Source: Actinotalea alkalitolerans (lineage in GTDB: Bacteria > Actinomycetota > Actinomycetes > Actinomycetales > Cellulomonadaceae). From it: a stretch of DNA of 64,000 nt. The stretch spans positions 248,001 through 312,000 of the forward strand of contig NZ_JAMBPP010000004.1 in assembly GCF_023369855.1 (NCBI RefSeq), written 5' to 3'. The position numbers were made by a program, and so were the translations under genes. Position 1 is the stretch's first letter; every line of letters begins with the position of its first letter. The notes under the pieces were generated by a model. The model did not search any database. It saw only the letters and a list, made by a program, of their open reading frames with translations, and was not told the origin of the DNA. Below are positions 8,933-17,037 of this stretch, in pieces.

Positions 8933-9819
8933 CGTGACCCTCCTGCTGTGACGGTCCGGAGCCGTGGGTCCTTCGTCCAGGATCGTGGCCCGATGTGGCT
9001 GACCTTGAGCGAGGCCACGGCCACGGCGTGGTGCAGGGCCTCGACGGGCTCGACCCCGTCGGCGACGGCGAACGCGTAGGCCCCGTGCAGCACGTCGCCC
9101 GCGCCAAGGCTGTCGCGGGCACGGACCGTGGGGACAGGGACGGTGCCGGCGGCACCACGGGTCCACCAGCGCACCGGCTCGGCACCCGCTGACGCGGCGA
9201 CGAGCACGGGGCCATGGGTGAGCTGCTCGGCGCCCGGCGTGGACCCGTCGGGGAGCCTGAAGACCGCTGAGCAGATCACCATCGTGGCCAGCGGGAGCAG
9301 GTCGGACAGCACCGGCTTCCAGCTGCCGGCATCCAGGACCACCGGCACTCCCGCGTCGTGAGCCACCCGGGCAGCGGCCAGGGCGAGGCGCGGGTGGTGC
9401 CCGTCGACGAGCACGACGTCGGCCCGCTGCACCAGGTCCGGCAGCACCGCCGGGACATCGACCTTCACCCCGGAGGCGTTGCGTGACACCACGGAGCGCT
9501 CACCCGTGGAGTCGACCACGGTGACGGCGGACAGCGGCGGTCGGCTGCGGCCGGTGGCGTCGGCGTCGACGAGCTCGACCCCGCACTCGTCGAGGTCGCC
9601 GTGGATCACGGCAGCGAGCGGGCCTCCACCGATCACGCTGAGCAGGGTCGCCCTGCCGCCCAGCGCCGCGAAGGTCACGGCCGCGTTGGTCGCGGGTCCA
9701 CCGGCCGCGACGTCCGCGCGCGTGGAGACCACCTTCTCGTCGCGTCCCGGAGCCCGGTCGACCCGCTGGACCACGTCCACTGTCGCCAGGCCGACGAACA
9801 GCCCGCGAGGACCGGTCAC
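8929..9819 (-). CDS. PfkB family carbohydrate kinase (ribokinase-like)
   Basis: A 296-residue ribokinase-fold sugar kinase. It shows the first PfkB signature region (AAGGPATNAAVTFAALGG), a GDLDECGVEL segment and the second signature with the catalytic Asp (RARDSLGAGDVLHGAYAFA). The DSLGAGD form differs slightly from the usual DTxGAGD. Family members phosphorylate sugars or sugar derivatives with ATP. It is translationally coupled to the ABC ATPase upstream (4-bp ATGA overlap) and to the next kinase gene downstream. It therefore probably phosphorylates the imported sugar in the cytoplasm. Confidence 0.9.
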   Translation of the reverse strand: MTGPRGLFVGLATVDVVQRVDRAPGRDEKVVSTRADVAAGGPATNAAVTFAALGGRATLLSVIGGGPLAAVIHGDLDECGVELVDADATGRSRPPLSAVTVVDSTGERSVVSRNASGVKVDVPAVLPDLVQRADVVLVDGHHPRLALAAARVAHDAGVPVVLDAGSWKPVLSDLLPLATMVICSAVFRLPDGSTPGAEQLTHGPVLVAASAGAEPVRWWTRGAAGTVPVPTVRARDSLGAGDVLHGAYAFAVADGVEPVEALHHAVAVASLKVSHIGPRSWTKDPRLRTVTAGGSR

Positions 9820-10751
9820 CGCGGCGACTCCTGCTCCGGGAGGCCGTGGTCGGTCGCGCCGTCCGGTCCGGGCAGGGCCCGGCTCGTGGGCTCGCCCTGG
9901 ACACCGGGCCGGTCCCGGCGACCGGCGCGCTCGTCGAAGTGGCTCCGACCGCCGACCTCGTCGGGTGTGGCTGCTCCGGTCATGATCGCCACGGCATCGG
10001 CCATCGTGTGGGTGCGTGGACTGACGACTGCCACCCGTGAGCCGAGGCGATGGATGTGGATGCGGTCGGCGATGTCGAAGACCTGCGGCATGTTGTGCGA
10101 GATCAGCACCACGGGCAGGCCCCGGCCGCTGATCCGCCGGATCAGGTCGAGCACCATGCCCGACTCGCGCACACCCAGCGCGGCCGTCGGCTCGTCCATG
10201 ATCACCAGCCGGGTGCCGAAGGCTGCGGCCCTGGCAACGGCCACGCTCTGCCGCTGCCCGCCCGACAGGCTCTCCACGGGCTGGCGCACGTCCGGGATCC
10301 GCACACCCAGGGCGTCGAGCTGATGCTTGGCCTCGGTGCGCATCGCTCGGGCGTCGACCACGCGCAGCAGCGTACCGAGCAGCCCGGGGCGGCGGATCTC
10401 ACGACCCAGGAACAGGTTGGAGGCGATGTCCAGGGCGGGTGCGACCGCGAGGTCCTGGTAGACCGTCTCGATCCCCTGGCCACGCGCCTCGAGAGGGGAG
10501 CGGAAGTGGACCGGGTGCCCCTCGAGCAGGATCTCGCCCTGGTCGGGGATCAGCGCACCGGACAGTGCCTTGACCAGGGTGGACTTGCCCGCACCGTTGT
10601 CACCGATGACGGCGAGCACCTCACCGGGCATCAGCTCGAAGTCCGCGTCGACCATGGCGCGCACGTGCCCGAAGGACTTGGTCAGCCTGCGGGCCTCGAG
10701 CACCGGGGTGGGACGGTCGTCCGTGTGCGTCGCGGCGTCGTCACGGCTCAT
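9816..10751 (-). CDS. frcA: sugar ABC transporter ATP-binding protein, single-domain CUT2 (FrcA-like)
   Basis: 311 residues with one nucleotide-binding domain: Walker A GDNGAGKST, signature LSGGQRQ, Walker B LVIMDEPTAALG and switch His in VLISHN. The GIETVYQDLAVAPALDI stretch is typical of the Frc/Rbs branch. RbsA and XylG carry two such domains in about 500 residues, whereas FrcA carries one. The C-terminal 50 residues are charged and Pro/Gly-rich, without a recognised domain. The start is set by GAAGGAGG upstream and a 4-bp overlap with the permease stop. The symbol is by analogy with the fructose system and is tentative. Confidence 0.88.
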   Translation of the reverse strand: MSRDDAATHTDDRPTPVLEARRLTKSFGHVRAMVDADFELMPGEVLAVIGDNGAGKSTLVKALSGALIPDQGEILLEGHPVHFRSPLEARGQGIETVYQDLAVAPALDIASNLFLGREIRRPGLLGTLLRVVDARAMRTEAKHQLDALGVRIPDVRQPVESLSGGQRQSVAVARAAAFGTRLVIMDEPTAALGVRESGMVLDLIRRISGRGLPVVLISHNMPQVFDIADRIHIHRLGSRVAVVSPRTHTMADAVAIMTGAATPDEVGGRSHFDERAGRRDRPGVQGEPTSRALPGPDGATDHGLPEQESPR

Positions 10752-11761
10752 CGAGCGGCCCTCCTTCGTGAGACCTGGTCCAGCGAGACGGCCACGATCA
10801 CCAGGACACCTGTGGCGAGGTCCTGGTAGAGGTTGTCGATGCCTGCCTGGGTCAGTCCCGAGCGCAGGACGCCCACGATCAGTGTGCCGATCAAGGTGCC
10901 GATGACGCTGCCCCGCCCGCCGAACAGGCTCGTGCCCCCGATGACGACGGCCGTGATGCTGTCGAGGTTCGCGGTCTGGTAGGCGTTGGGGTCGGCGTTG
11001 GGGATGCGCCCCAGCGCCTGCCACGCGGCGATGCCGTACAGCGCTCCGGCGGCCATGTAGACCGACAGGATCGTCCGGGAGACCTTGATGCCCGCCAGCC
11101 GGGCGGCCTCGGGGGCGTTGCCCACGGCGTACACGTGCCGGCCCCAGGCGGTGCGGCTCAGGGCGAACCAGAAGACGGCGAACACGACGATCAGCAGCAG
11201 CGTGCCCCAGGTGATGCGTACGCCTCCCACGACGGTGCCTTGCCCCCAGAAGCGCAGCAGCGGATCGGTCACCGGGTAGCTGCGCGACTCGGCGTAGAGC
11301 CGGGCCAGCGCGAACACGACCGTGAGCATGCCGAGGGTGACGATGAACGGGGGGAGTCCCAGGCGGGTGACCAGCAGACCGCTGACCGTGCCGAGCACGA
11401 CGGTGATGGTCAGACCGAGCACCAGGGCGAGCAGCGGATCGCCGCCACCCACGACGTACTTGGCCATGACGATCGTCCCCAGCACGGCGATCGCGCCGTT
11501 GGCCAGGTCGATGCCCGCGGTGAGGATGATGAGGGTCTGCCCCAGGGCCAGCGTCCCGATGACGATCGACTGCTGGAGGATCAGCGAGGCGTTGCCCGCT
11601 GTCGCGAAGGTGTCGGTGGTCAGGGTGAAGATCGCCACTGCTGCGACGAGTGCGGCGAGTGGCCCCAGCAGCGGGTTGCGCAGTGCGCGGCCCAGTGCCT
11701 CGCGGCGTTCGGTCGGGCCGGGTACCGATGGCGGGGGGTCGGCGGCGGTGGCGTCGGTCAT
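10748..11761 (-). CDS. frcC: sugar ABC transporter permease, CUT2/RbsC family (FrcC-like)
   Basis: A 337-residue polytopic inner-membrane protein with about 8-10 hydrophobic segments. It has the family motifs LILTAGIDLANGAIAVLG, GLPPFIVTLGMLTV, YAVGNAPEAARLAGI, and ITAVVIGGTSLFGGRGS near the C-terminus. It forms the membrane channel of the importer. It lies second in the operon; a strong hairpin at 11809-11843 separates it from the binding-protein gene, and its stop overlaps the ATPase start. Confidence 0.9.
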   Translation of the reverse strand: MTDATAADPPPSVPGPTERREALGRALRNPLLGPLAALVAAVAIFTLTTDTFATAGNASLILQQSIVIGTLALGQTLIILTAGIDLANGAIAVLGTIVMAKYVVGGGDPLLALVLGLTITVVLGTVSGLLVTRLGLPPFIVTLGMLTVVFALARLYAESRSYPVTDPLLRFWGQGTVVGGVRITWGTLLLIVVFAVFWFALSRTAWGRHVYAVGNAPEAARLAGIKVSRTILSVYMAAGALYGIAAWQALGRIPNADPNAYQTANLDSITAVVIGGTSLFGGRGSVIGTLIGTLIVGVLRSGLTQAGIDNLYQDLATGVLVIVAVSLDQVSRRRAAR

Positions 11762-11808
11762 CTGTCGTCCCTCTCTCGTGCCGGGTGTACGCAGCGTGGC
11801 GCGGACCC

Positions 11809-11843
11809 GTGGTGGGCGGGTGACCTGCTCACCCGCCCACCAC
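11809..11843 (-). terminator. Perfect 15-bp hairpin between binding-protein and permease genes
   Basis: Arms GTGGTGGGCGGGTGA (11809-11823) and its exact complement (11829-11843) enclose a 5-nt loop, with no T-run after it. Such intercistronic stem-loops in importer operons often let the binding protein be made in excess by partial termination or mRNA stabilisation. That role is inferred here. Confidence 0.6.
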
Positions 11844-11907
11844 GATCGGCGCTGGGCGTCACGGCGACATCCCTGCCGGCGTCACCGTGATGCTCGCCCT
11901 CGCGGTG

Positions 11908-12969
11908 TCAGCCCCAGCAGTTCTCCAGGCCCCACGCGGTGTCCTCCGACTCGATGCCGTCGACCGGCTCGTCGGTGATCACGACGCTGCCGGTGTCGAC
12001 GAAGCCGGACGGCGGCTCACCGCCCTCGGCAGCCTGGATGATGGCATCGATCCCCTGACGCACCATCTCGGCGGGGAACTGCATCACGGTGGCCGCGTAC
12101 CTGCCGTCGGCGACGTCCTGCACACCCTGGCAGCCGCCGTCGATCGACCCGATCGTCACCTGGTCGGTGAGTCCGCGCGCCTCGATGGCGGCGTAGCCGC
12201 CGCGGGCTGCGGGCTCGTTGATCGTGTAGACCGCGTTGACGTCCGGGTTGCGCTGGAGGAGGTTCTCCATTGCCGTCTGGGCCGTGTTCTGGTCACCCTG
12301 GGTGTTCTCCATGCCGAGGATCGCCGGGTCACCCTCCTCGAGCCCGAAGCCTTCGAGGAAGCCGTCGTGGCGGAAGGTGTCGACCGTGCCCCCCGCGGTG
12401 CCGTCGAGCATGATGAGCCGCGGCTCCTCGTCACCCAGCACGGCCCGGACGTAGGCGCCCTGGAGCCGCCCCGCCTCGTAGTTGTCTGTGGCGAAGGTGG
12501 CGTCCACGGCGTCCTCGGGCTCGGTCGCGGTGTCGAGCGCGATGACCACGATGCCCTGGGCGCGGGCCTGCTCGATCGCCCCGAGCACCCCGGTGGAGTT
12601 GTTGGGGGTGATCATGATGCCGTCGACACCCTGGGCGATGAGGTTCTCCATCGCCTGCACCTGGCCCTCGTTGTCGCCGTCGAACTCACCCGCGAGGGCG
12701 GTGATCTGGATGCCCTGCTCCTGGGCGTACTCCGCTGCGACCTCACGCATGGTGACGAAGAACGGGTTGGTCTCGGTCTTGGTGATGAGGCCGATGCTGA
12801 TGTCTCCGCCGTCGCCAGGGGCCGCCTGGGTCCCGTCGGCGTCGGCGGGTGGGTCGTCGCCGCCACATGCGCTCAACCCGAGCGCGAGTACCGCGACGGC
12901 CGCTGCGGCGACCACCCGGCCCCTTGCACGTCGTGCTGGTCCACTGCTCGTCAGCTGCTTCGATCTCAC
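11908..12969 (-). CDS. frcB: periplasmic-type sugar-binding lipoprotein (FrcB-like)
   Basis: 353 residues with a signal peptide and lipobox (LALGLSACGGDD), then a type 1 periplasmic-binding fold. The sequence IGLITKTETNPFFV, EFDGDNEGQVQAMENLIAQ, VIALDTATEPEDAVDATFA, TINEPAARGGY and IDGGCQGVQ closely resembles, from memory, the fructose-binding protein FrcB of rhizobia. Fructose or a related hexose is therefore the likely ligand, but this needs assay. First gene of a five-gene minus-strand operon; the divergent LacI-type gene starts 125 bp away with operators in between. Confidence 0.9.
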   Translation of the reverse strand: MRSKQLTSSGPARRARGRVVAAAAVAVLALGLSACGGDDPPADADGTQAAPGDGGDISIGLITKTETNPFFVTMREVAAEYAQEQGIQITALAGEFDGDNEGQVQAMENLIAQGVDGIMITPNNSTGVLGAIEQARAQGIVVIALDTATEPEDAVDATFATDNYEAGRLQGAYVRAVLGDEEPRLIMLDGTAGGTVDTFRHDGFLEGFGLEEGDPAILGMENTQGDQNTAQTAMENLLQRNPDVNAVYTINEPAARGGYAAIEARGLTDQVTIGSIDGGCQGVQDVADGRYAATVMQFPAEMVRQGIDAIIQAAEGGEPPSGFVDTGSVVITDEPVDGIESEDTAWGLENCWG

Positions 12970-13050
12970 GGAGCGCTCCTTTGCGTCCTGTGTGCCTGTG
13001 GGTCACACCACCGGGTGGATAGGGCTGAGTCAAGCAGGGTGAAGTCTGTG

Positions 13051-13076
13051 GCGCAAGCGTTTGCGCAATCGCTTTC
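13051..13076. promoter_or_regulatory. Two overlapping LacI-type operators between frcB-like and LacI genes
   Basis: GCGCAAGCGTTTGCGC (13051-13066) is a CG-centred palindrome (14 of 16 positions) of LacI-family type. A second match, GCAATCGCTTTC (13065-13076), follows with its CG centre 12 bp further on, about one helical turn. They lie 19-43 bp before the regulator's GTG and 82-107 bp before the frcB-like start, so they could control both directions. Confidence 0.7.
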
Positions 13077-13093
13077 TCGGGCACAATGCAGGG

Positions 13094-14113
13094 GTGACCA
13101 CCATCACTGACGTGGCTCGGCGCGCGGGCGTCTCGGCGTCGACCGTCTCGCACGTGCTCAACGGCACCCGGTTCGTCGCCGCGCCGACCCGCGACCGCGT
13201 GCTCGAGGCCGTCGAAGCCCTCGACTACGTGCTGAACCACCAGGCGCGAGCGCTGGTGCGCTCACAGACGCAGCAGATCGGTGTCGCGATGTCGGCGCTG
13301 ACGAACCTGTACTTCGGTGAGGTCGTCCACGCGATCGAGGAGGCCGCGAGCGCTGCGGGCTACACCATCGTGCTGGCCGACACCCACGAGGACCCCAGCA
13401 CCGAGGAGCGTGTCGTGGGGGCCCTGCGGGAGCGTCGTCTCGACGGCCTGCTCCTCGCCCCGTCCGCGGGCTCGGCGTCGGTCCTGGACCGCCTGGCCAG
13501 GTCGGGTCTGCCGACGGTCCTGGTGGACCGCTCACCCGACGACCGGTTCGACTCGGTGTGCACCGAGAACGCCGCACCCATGGCCGAGCTCGTGGTCCAC
13601 CTGGCCGAGCTCGGCCACCGGCGCATCGCGATGGTCGCGGGCATGCCCGGGCTGACCACGAGCGAGGAGCGGGTGGCCGGCTACCTGCAGGGTCTGGAGA
13701 CCGCCGGCCTGCGGCGGGCACCTGAGCTCCTGGTCACCGGAGGGTCCGACGCCCGGCAGACCGCGCTGGCGGTGACCGCCCTGCTCGCGCAGGCGACGCC
13801 TCCCACGGCGATCGTCGCGGCCAGCAACACGATGGTCATCGCGACCATGCGCACCCTGCGTGCCCACGGCCTGAGCGTCCCCGGGGATGTCGCCGTCGTC
13901 GGGTTCGACGACTTCGAGTGGGCCGACGTGTTCTCCCCACGGCTGACGACGGTCGCCCAGGACACCACGTCGATCGGGCAGACGGCCGTCGACCTCCTGC
14001 TGCAACGGATGACCGGGACCGCCCGCGCGCCGCAGGCCCTGCGGGTCCCGGCATTGGTGCGCCACCGCGAGTCGTGCGGCTGCGCACCGGACACCGAGGC
14101 CGCAGTGCCCTGA
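13094..14113 (+). CDS. LacI family transcriptional regulator
   Basis: 339 residues: an N-terminal LacI helix-turn-helix and hinge helix (TITDVARRAGVSASTVSHVL, then ALVRSQTQQIG), followed by a sugar-binding periplasmic-like domain (GVAMSALTNLYFGEVVHAIE, VVHLAELGHRRIAMVAG, VVGFDDFEWADVFSP). It probably represses the adjacent frc-like operon until the imported sugar or a phosphorylated product binds. GTG 13094 was chosen because translation must begin just before TTITDVA. There is no Shine-Dalgarno; CACAAT stands 6 nt upstream, so the mRNA may be leaderless. Confidence 0.93.
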   Translation: MTTITDVARRAGVSASTVSHVLNGTRFVAAPTRDRVLEAVEALDYVLNHQARALVRSQTQQIGVAMSALTNLYFGEVVHAIEEAASAAGYTIVLADTHEDPSTEERVVGALRERRLDGLLLAPSAGSASVLDRLARSGLPTVLVDRSPDDRFDSVCTENAAPMAELVVHLAELGHRRIAMVAGMPGLTTSEERVAGYLQGLETAGLRRAPELLVTGGSDARQTALAVTALLAQATPPTAIVAASNTMVIATMRTLRAHGLSVPGDVAVVGFDDFEWADVFSPRLTTVAQDTTSIGQTAVDLLLQRMTGTARAPQALRVPALVRHRESCGCAPDTEAAVP

Positions 14114-14118
14114 GGGCC

Positions 14119-14826
14119 TCATCCGTGGGTCGGGACTCGGACGGCCCGATCCGCCGGCACGGGGGTGGCACGCCGCAGGCCCTTCCACAGCAGGTACCCG
14201 ACCATCCACATCTCCCCGACGGCGGCCGGGACGGTGAGGGCGAACGACGCACCGGAGAGACCAGGTGCATGGGCGACGTAGGTGCCCAGGACGTAGCCGA
14301 TGCCGCCCGCGACGAGGACCCGTCCGAGCGCTCGCGGCACGAAGCCGGACCGCATCGCGCACCAGCCCATCGGGATCAGCCACAGGCCGAAGAACAGGCC
14401 ACCCAGGTCCCACGTTGTTCCGCTCAGCTCGTACAGCAGCTGGGTGGCGGCGGGGCCGTCGACGCCCCGTGAGCCATCGCTGAGCGCCACGTCCAGAGCC
14501 GTGGCCGTGAAGGCTGTCGCGACCAGGATCAGGACGGCGTTGACGAGTCCGAACGCGGCGATCGCCCCGGCGGCGAACGAGCTGACACCTCGGAAGAGCA
14601 TGAAGAACCACACCGCCGCCAGGGCCTGGGTCAGCACGACCGTCAGGTCCATCGCGATCCCGAGGCGGGCGAGCGTCGTCTGCTCGACGAGGTTCGCAGT
14701 CGTCGCCACCGCGTCATCAGGGACGTAGAGCTGCTGGCGGATGACGAGGTAGGCGAGCATGCCGGAGACGGCGAGCCCCAGGTAGGAGAGGCCGGCCAGG
14801 CGGGCCGGGCGGGTCGGGATGGTCAT
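14119..14826 (-). CDS. DUF4386 membrane protein
   Basis: A 235-residue protein with about six hydrophobic helices. It matches the DUF4386 pattern: RLAGLSYLGLAVSGMLAYLV at the N-terminus, central WFFMLFRGVS and GLWLIPMGWCAMRSGFVPRALG. The family has no known function and is predicted to sit in the cytoplasmic membrane. It stands alone between the LacI gene (convergent, 5 bp apart) and the XRE pair, and has no visible operon partners. Confidence 0.85.
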   Translation of the reverse strand: MTIPTRPARLAGLSYLGLAVSGMLAYLVIRQQLYVPDDAVATTANLVEQTTLARLGIAMDLTVVLTQALAAVWFFMLFRGVSSFAAGAIAAFGLVNAVLILVATAFTATALDVALSDGSRGVDGPAATQLLYELSGTTWDLGGLFFGLWLIPMGWCAMRSGFVPRALGRVLVAGGIGYVLGTYVAHAPGLSGASFALTVPAAVGEMWMVGYLLWKGLRRATPVPADRAVRVPTHG

Positions 14827-14937
14827 GACTGCTCCTCAAGGGTGTGGTCGGGCGTGCTGGGGGGAGGCGGCGGCGTGGTGCCGGCGCCCTGAGCGGACGG
14901 AGGGTTCGCTTCTGAAGGTGGGCGTTCGAGTGCTGGG

Positions 14938-15171
14938 TCAGGTGGTCGGGCTCGGGGGGTCGTACTGGAAGACCTCGTCGAGCGTCCGGCCGAGGACGTG
15001 GGAGATCTGGAAGGCGAGCTCGAGCGTGGGGGAGTAGCGCCCGTGCTCGATCGCGATGACGGTCTGGCGGGTCACGCCGATCCGTCGGGCGAGCTCGGCC
15101 TGGGTGATCTCCCCGGCCTCGACCCGCAGTGCGCGGATCCGGTTGGTGACCCTGGTGGGCTTCGGGGTCAT
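14938..15171 (-). CDS. small XRE family helix-turn-helix regulator
   Basis: 77 residues, nearly all one HTH domain: NRIRALRVEAGEITQAELA, RRIGVTRQTVIAIEHGRYSP, then LGRTLDEVFQYD. This is the YozG/XRE type that usually sits beside a small membrane protein and represses its own operon. Its ATG overlaps the upstream membrane-protein stop by one base (TGATG), so the two are co-translated. Two copies of a palindrome cover the operon promoter at 15723-15787 and are the likely target. Confidence 0.88.
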   Translation of the reverse strand: MTPKPTRVTNRIRALRVEAGEITQAELARRIGVTRQTVIAIEHGRYSPTLELAFQISHVLGRTLDEVFQYDPPSPTT

Positions 15172-15713
15172 CAGAAGCCGCGCCGGTAGAGGCGGATCCT
15201 CGTGGTGGTCTCGGCGATCGCTCCGAGGGTGCCGACCACGAAGAGCAGGTTGCCGATCCAGAACGTGTCGGCGTCGAGCATCGCCAGCACGAGTGCTCCG
15301 ACGAAGCCGGCACCGAGCACGGCGACCAGTGCCTGGTCGCCGCGGAGGCTGATCTCCTTGTCCCGGGCATCGGGCTCGGTCTCGACGTCGGGGAGGCGCA
15401 CGGTCGTGTCGCCGTGCCCTACCCGGCAGAACGCGACGATGTGCCGGACGATCGTCGTGGTGATCGTCCCGGCGATCGTGAGGACGATCGTCAGGGCGAC
15501 GGTCCCGAGCACCGAGACGCCCAGTGTCCACAGCATCGGCACGACCCACTCGACCTGGTCCACCGGCTGTCCGGCCAGGCGCACCGCCATGAGGGTCAGG
15601 TAGGTGCCGGACGTCAGGACCACCGTGACGAGGTAGGCCCAGACGGACCACTCGGTGCTCGTCATCACGACGGGCTCGTCGTCCTCGTCGGGGGTGAGAT
15701 CGGCGTCCTGCAT
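15171..15713 (-). CDS. four-helix membrane protein, partner of XRE regulator (hypothetical)
   Basis: A 180-residue protein: an acidic N-terminus (MQDADLTPDEDDEPVV), two transmembrane helices (AYLVTVVLTSGTYLTLMAV; LWTLGVSVLGTVALTIVLTI), a charged cytoplasmic loop (about 105-125) and two more helices (ALVAVLGAGFVGALVLAML; IGNLLFVVGTLGAIAE). Related two-gene units pair such a membrane protein with a small XRE regulator; the function is unknown. I chose ATG 15713 since upstream in-frame starts overlap the promoter/operator. Confidence 0.75.
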   Translation of the reverse strand: MQDADLTPDEDDEPVVMTSTEWSVWAYLVTVVLTSGTYLTLMAVRLAGQPVDQVEWVVPMLWTLGVSVLGTVALTIVLTIAGTITTTIVRHIVAFCRVGHGDTTVRLPDVETEPDARDKEISLRGDQALVAVLGAGFVGALVLAMLDADTFWIGNLLFVVGTLGAIAETTTRIRLYRRGF

Positions 15714-15722
15714 GATCGCTCC

Positions 15723-15787
15723 GATGTTAAGAATGCTTGACATCGCGAACGTAGTCCCGGCCCCGGAGCATGTCAAGAATCTTTGAC
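15723..15787 (-). promoter_or_regulatory. Promoter with two palindromic operators for the XRE/membrane operon
   Basis: On the minus strand TTGACA (15771-15776) and TACGTT (15748-15753) are 17 bp apart, a plausible housekeeping promoter. One imperfect palindrome (15770-15787, ATGTCAAG...CTTTGAC) covers the -35 box. A second, ATGTTAAGAATGCTTGACAT (15724-15743), lies near the transcription start. The shared form ATGTCAAG-N3/4-CTT suggests one repressor binding both. Confidence 0.7.
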
Positions 15788-15837
15788 CTACCTCGCTCGT
15801 CGACCAGCAGGTGCGGGAGCTGGTCGTGGTCGATCGG

Positions 15838-16830
15838 TCAGAGCAGGTCGAGGTCCTTCGCCGCGGCGGCGCGGGCTCGCTCAGCGATCGCGAGGGCCGC
15901 GCTCGCGGCCTCGCTCCCGCTCGCGGCCTCGGCCAGACGCTCCGCGACCGCGTCCTCCTCCCGCTCGGCCTCCACGAGGCGACGGCGCAGGTCCGCGGCT
16001 CGCTGCGTCAGGCGGGTCCGGCGTCGGGTCAGGTCCTCGATCCGCGCCTGGGCGTCGTCGAGATCGTGGCGGGCGACCGCAAGGTCCGCCTCGGCGTGTG
16101 CGAGGGCCTCACGCGCCGCCTCCCGTCGCTCTGCCCGTCGCTGCTCCTCCCGACGTCGGCGGGCCTCGTCCTCGGTCCTGCGCTGCTCCGCCTCGGCCTC
16201 CCGGCGTCGACGTCGCGAGGCGAGCTCGTCGTCGGTGCCGGTCGGGCCGGACTCGCGCCCGGTCGTGCTCCGCGTAGGAGCACGCGGCGCACGGGCCTCA
16301 GGTTCCTTGGACGGCGTGGCGCCGCCGCCGGGCAGCGCGATCGCGCCCGTCACGTCGACAGGTTCGAAGCCGGTGCTCGACAAGGATCGCAGCAGGCGAC
16401 CGGAACGCACGGCGTCGGCCGCGGCAGCGTCCGCCATGCCGGCCCGCAGAGTCGCCTCGACGTCGCGGGCGACCGTCTCGCTCAGCCGTTGCCCGGCCTG
16501 CGCGGCGACGGCCTGCGCCTCTCGACGGACGGCCGCCACGAGACGGTGCCGCTGCCGGTCGAGCTCGCGGAGGTCGTCCCTCGAGAGGGCGGCCTGAGCC
16601 TCCTGCAGGGCCGTGCCGAGCGCGAGCAGCTGCTCGACCTGGTCGCGCCTGGCCCGCACGAGCTGGTTGACCGCCCACGCCGCCGTCGACGGCCGGCCGA
16701 GCCGCCGAACCTGGGTGGCCAGCTCTCGGTCGCCGTCGGCCCGCAGCGCCTTCGCGCGCGCATCGCGGGCCGCGATGAACTCGGGGAGGGGCACCGCGTA
16801 CAGCTCGTCTGCGACCTCCGTCACGTCCAT
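15838..16830 (-). CDS. conserved actinobacterial coiled-coil protein (hypothetical)
   Basis: A 330-residue soluble protein. The N-terminal half is helical (FIAARDARAKALRADGDREL, AWAVNQLVRARRDQ). A linker rich in Pro/Thr/Arg (about residues 175-215) leads to a long Arg/Glu/Ala coiled coil (about 215-325). I recognise it as a conserved actinobacterial hypothetical type without assigned function. ATG 16830 (MDVTEVADELY) is preferred over 16854 because GAGGATGG precedes it at a suitable distance. Confidence 0.7.
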   Translation of the reverse strand: MDVTEVADELYAVPLPEFIAARDARAKALRADGDRELATQVRRLGRPSTAAWAVNQLVRARRDQVEQLLALGTALQEAQAALSRDDLRELDRQRHRLVAAVRREAQAVAAQAGQRLSETVARDVEATLRAGMADAAAADAVRSGRLLRSLSSTGFEPVDVTGAIALPGGGATPSKEPEARAPRAPTRSTTGRESGPTGTDDELASRRRRREAEAEQRRTEDEARRRREEQRRAERREAAREALAHAEADLAVARHDLDDAQARIEDLTRRRTRLTQRAADLRRRLVEAEREEDAVAERLAEAASGSEAASAALAIAERARAAAAKDLDLL

Positions 16831-17037
16831 GGCCGTCCATCCTCGAGGCACCATCGCCGGGTGCCGTCGTCGGAACCGCGTCCTCAGCGGCTTGGCGTTG
16901 ACGGAACCCTAGGACGGGGTGCCACCTGGAGCACACCGTCTGTCGGCACGCGGGTCGGCCGGACGTCCATCCGGTCCGCGCTCGGACGGCCCCGTTGCCG
17001 CCCCGCGGAGTCGGTCCTCGGTCTAGGGTCGAGCGAC

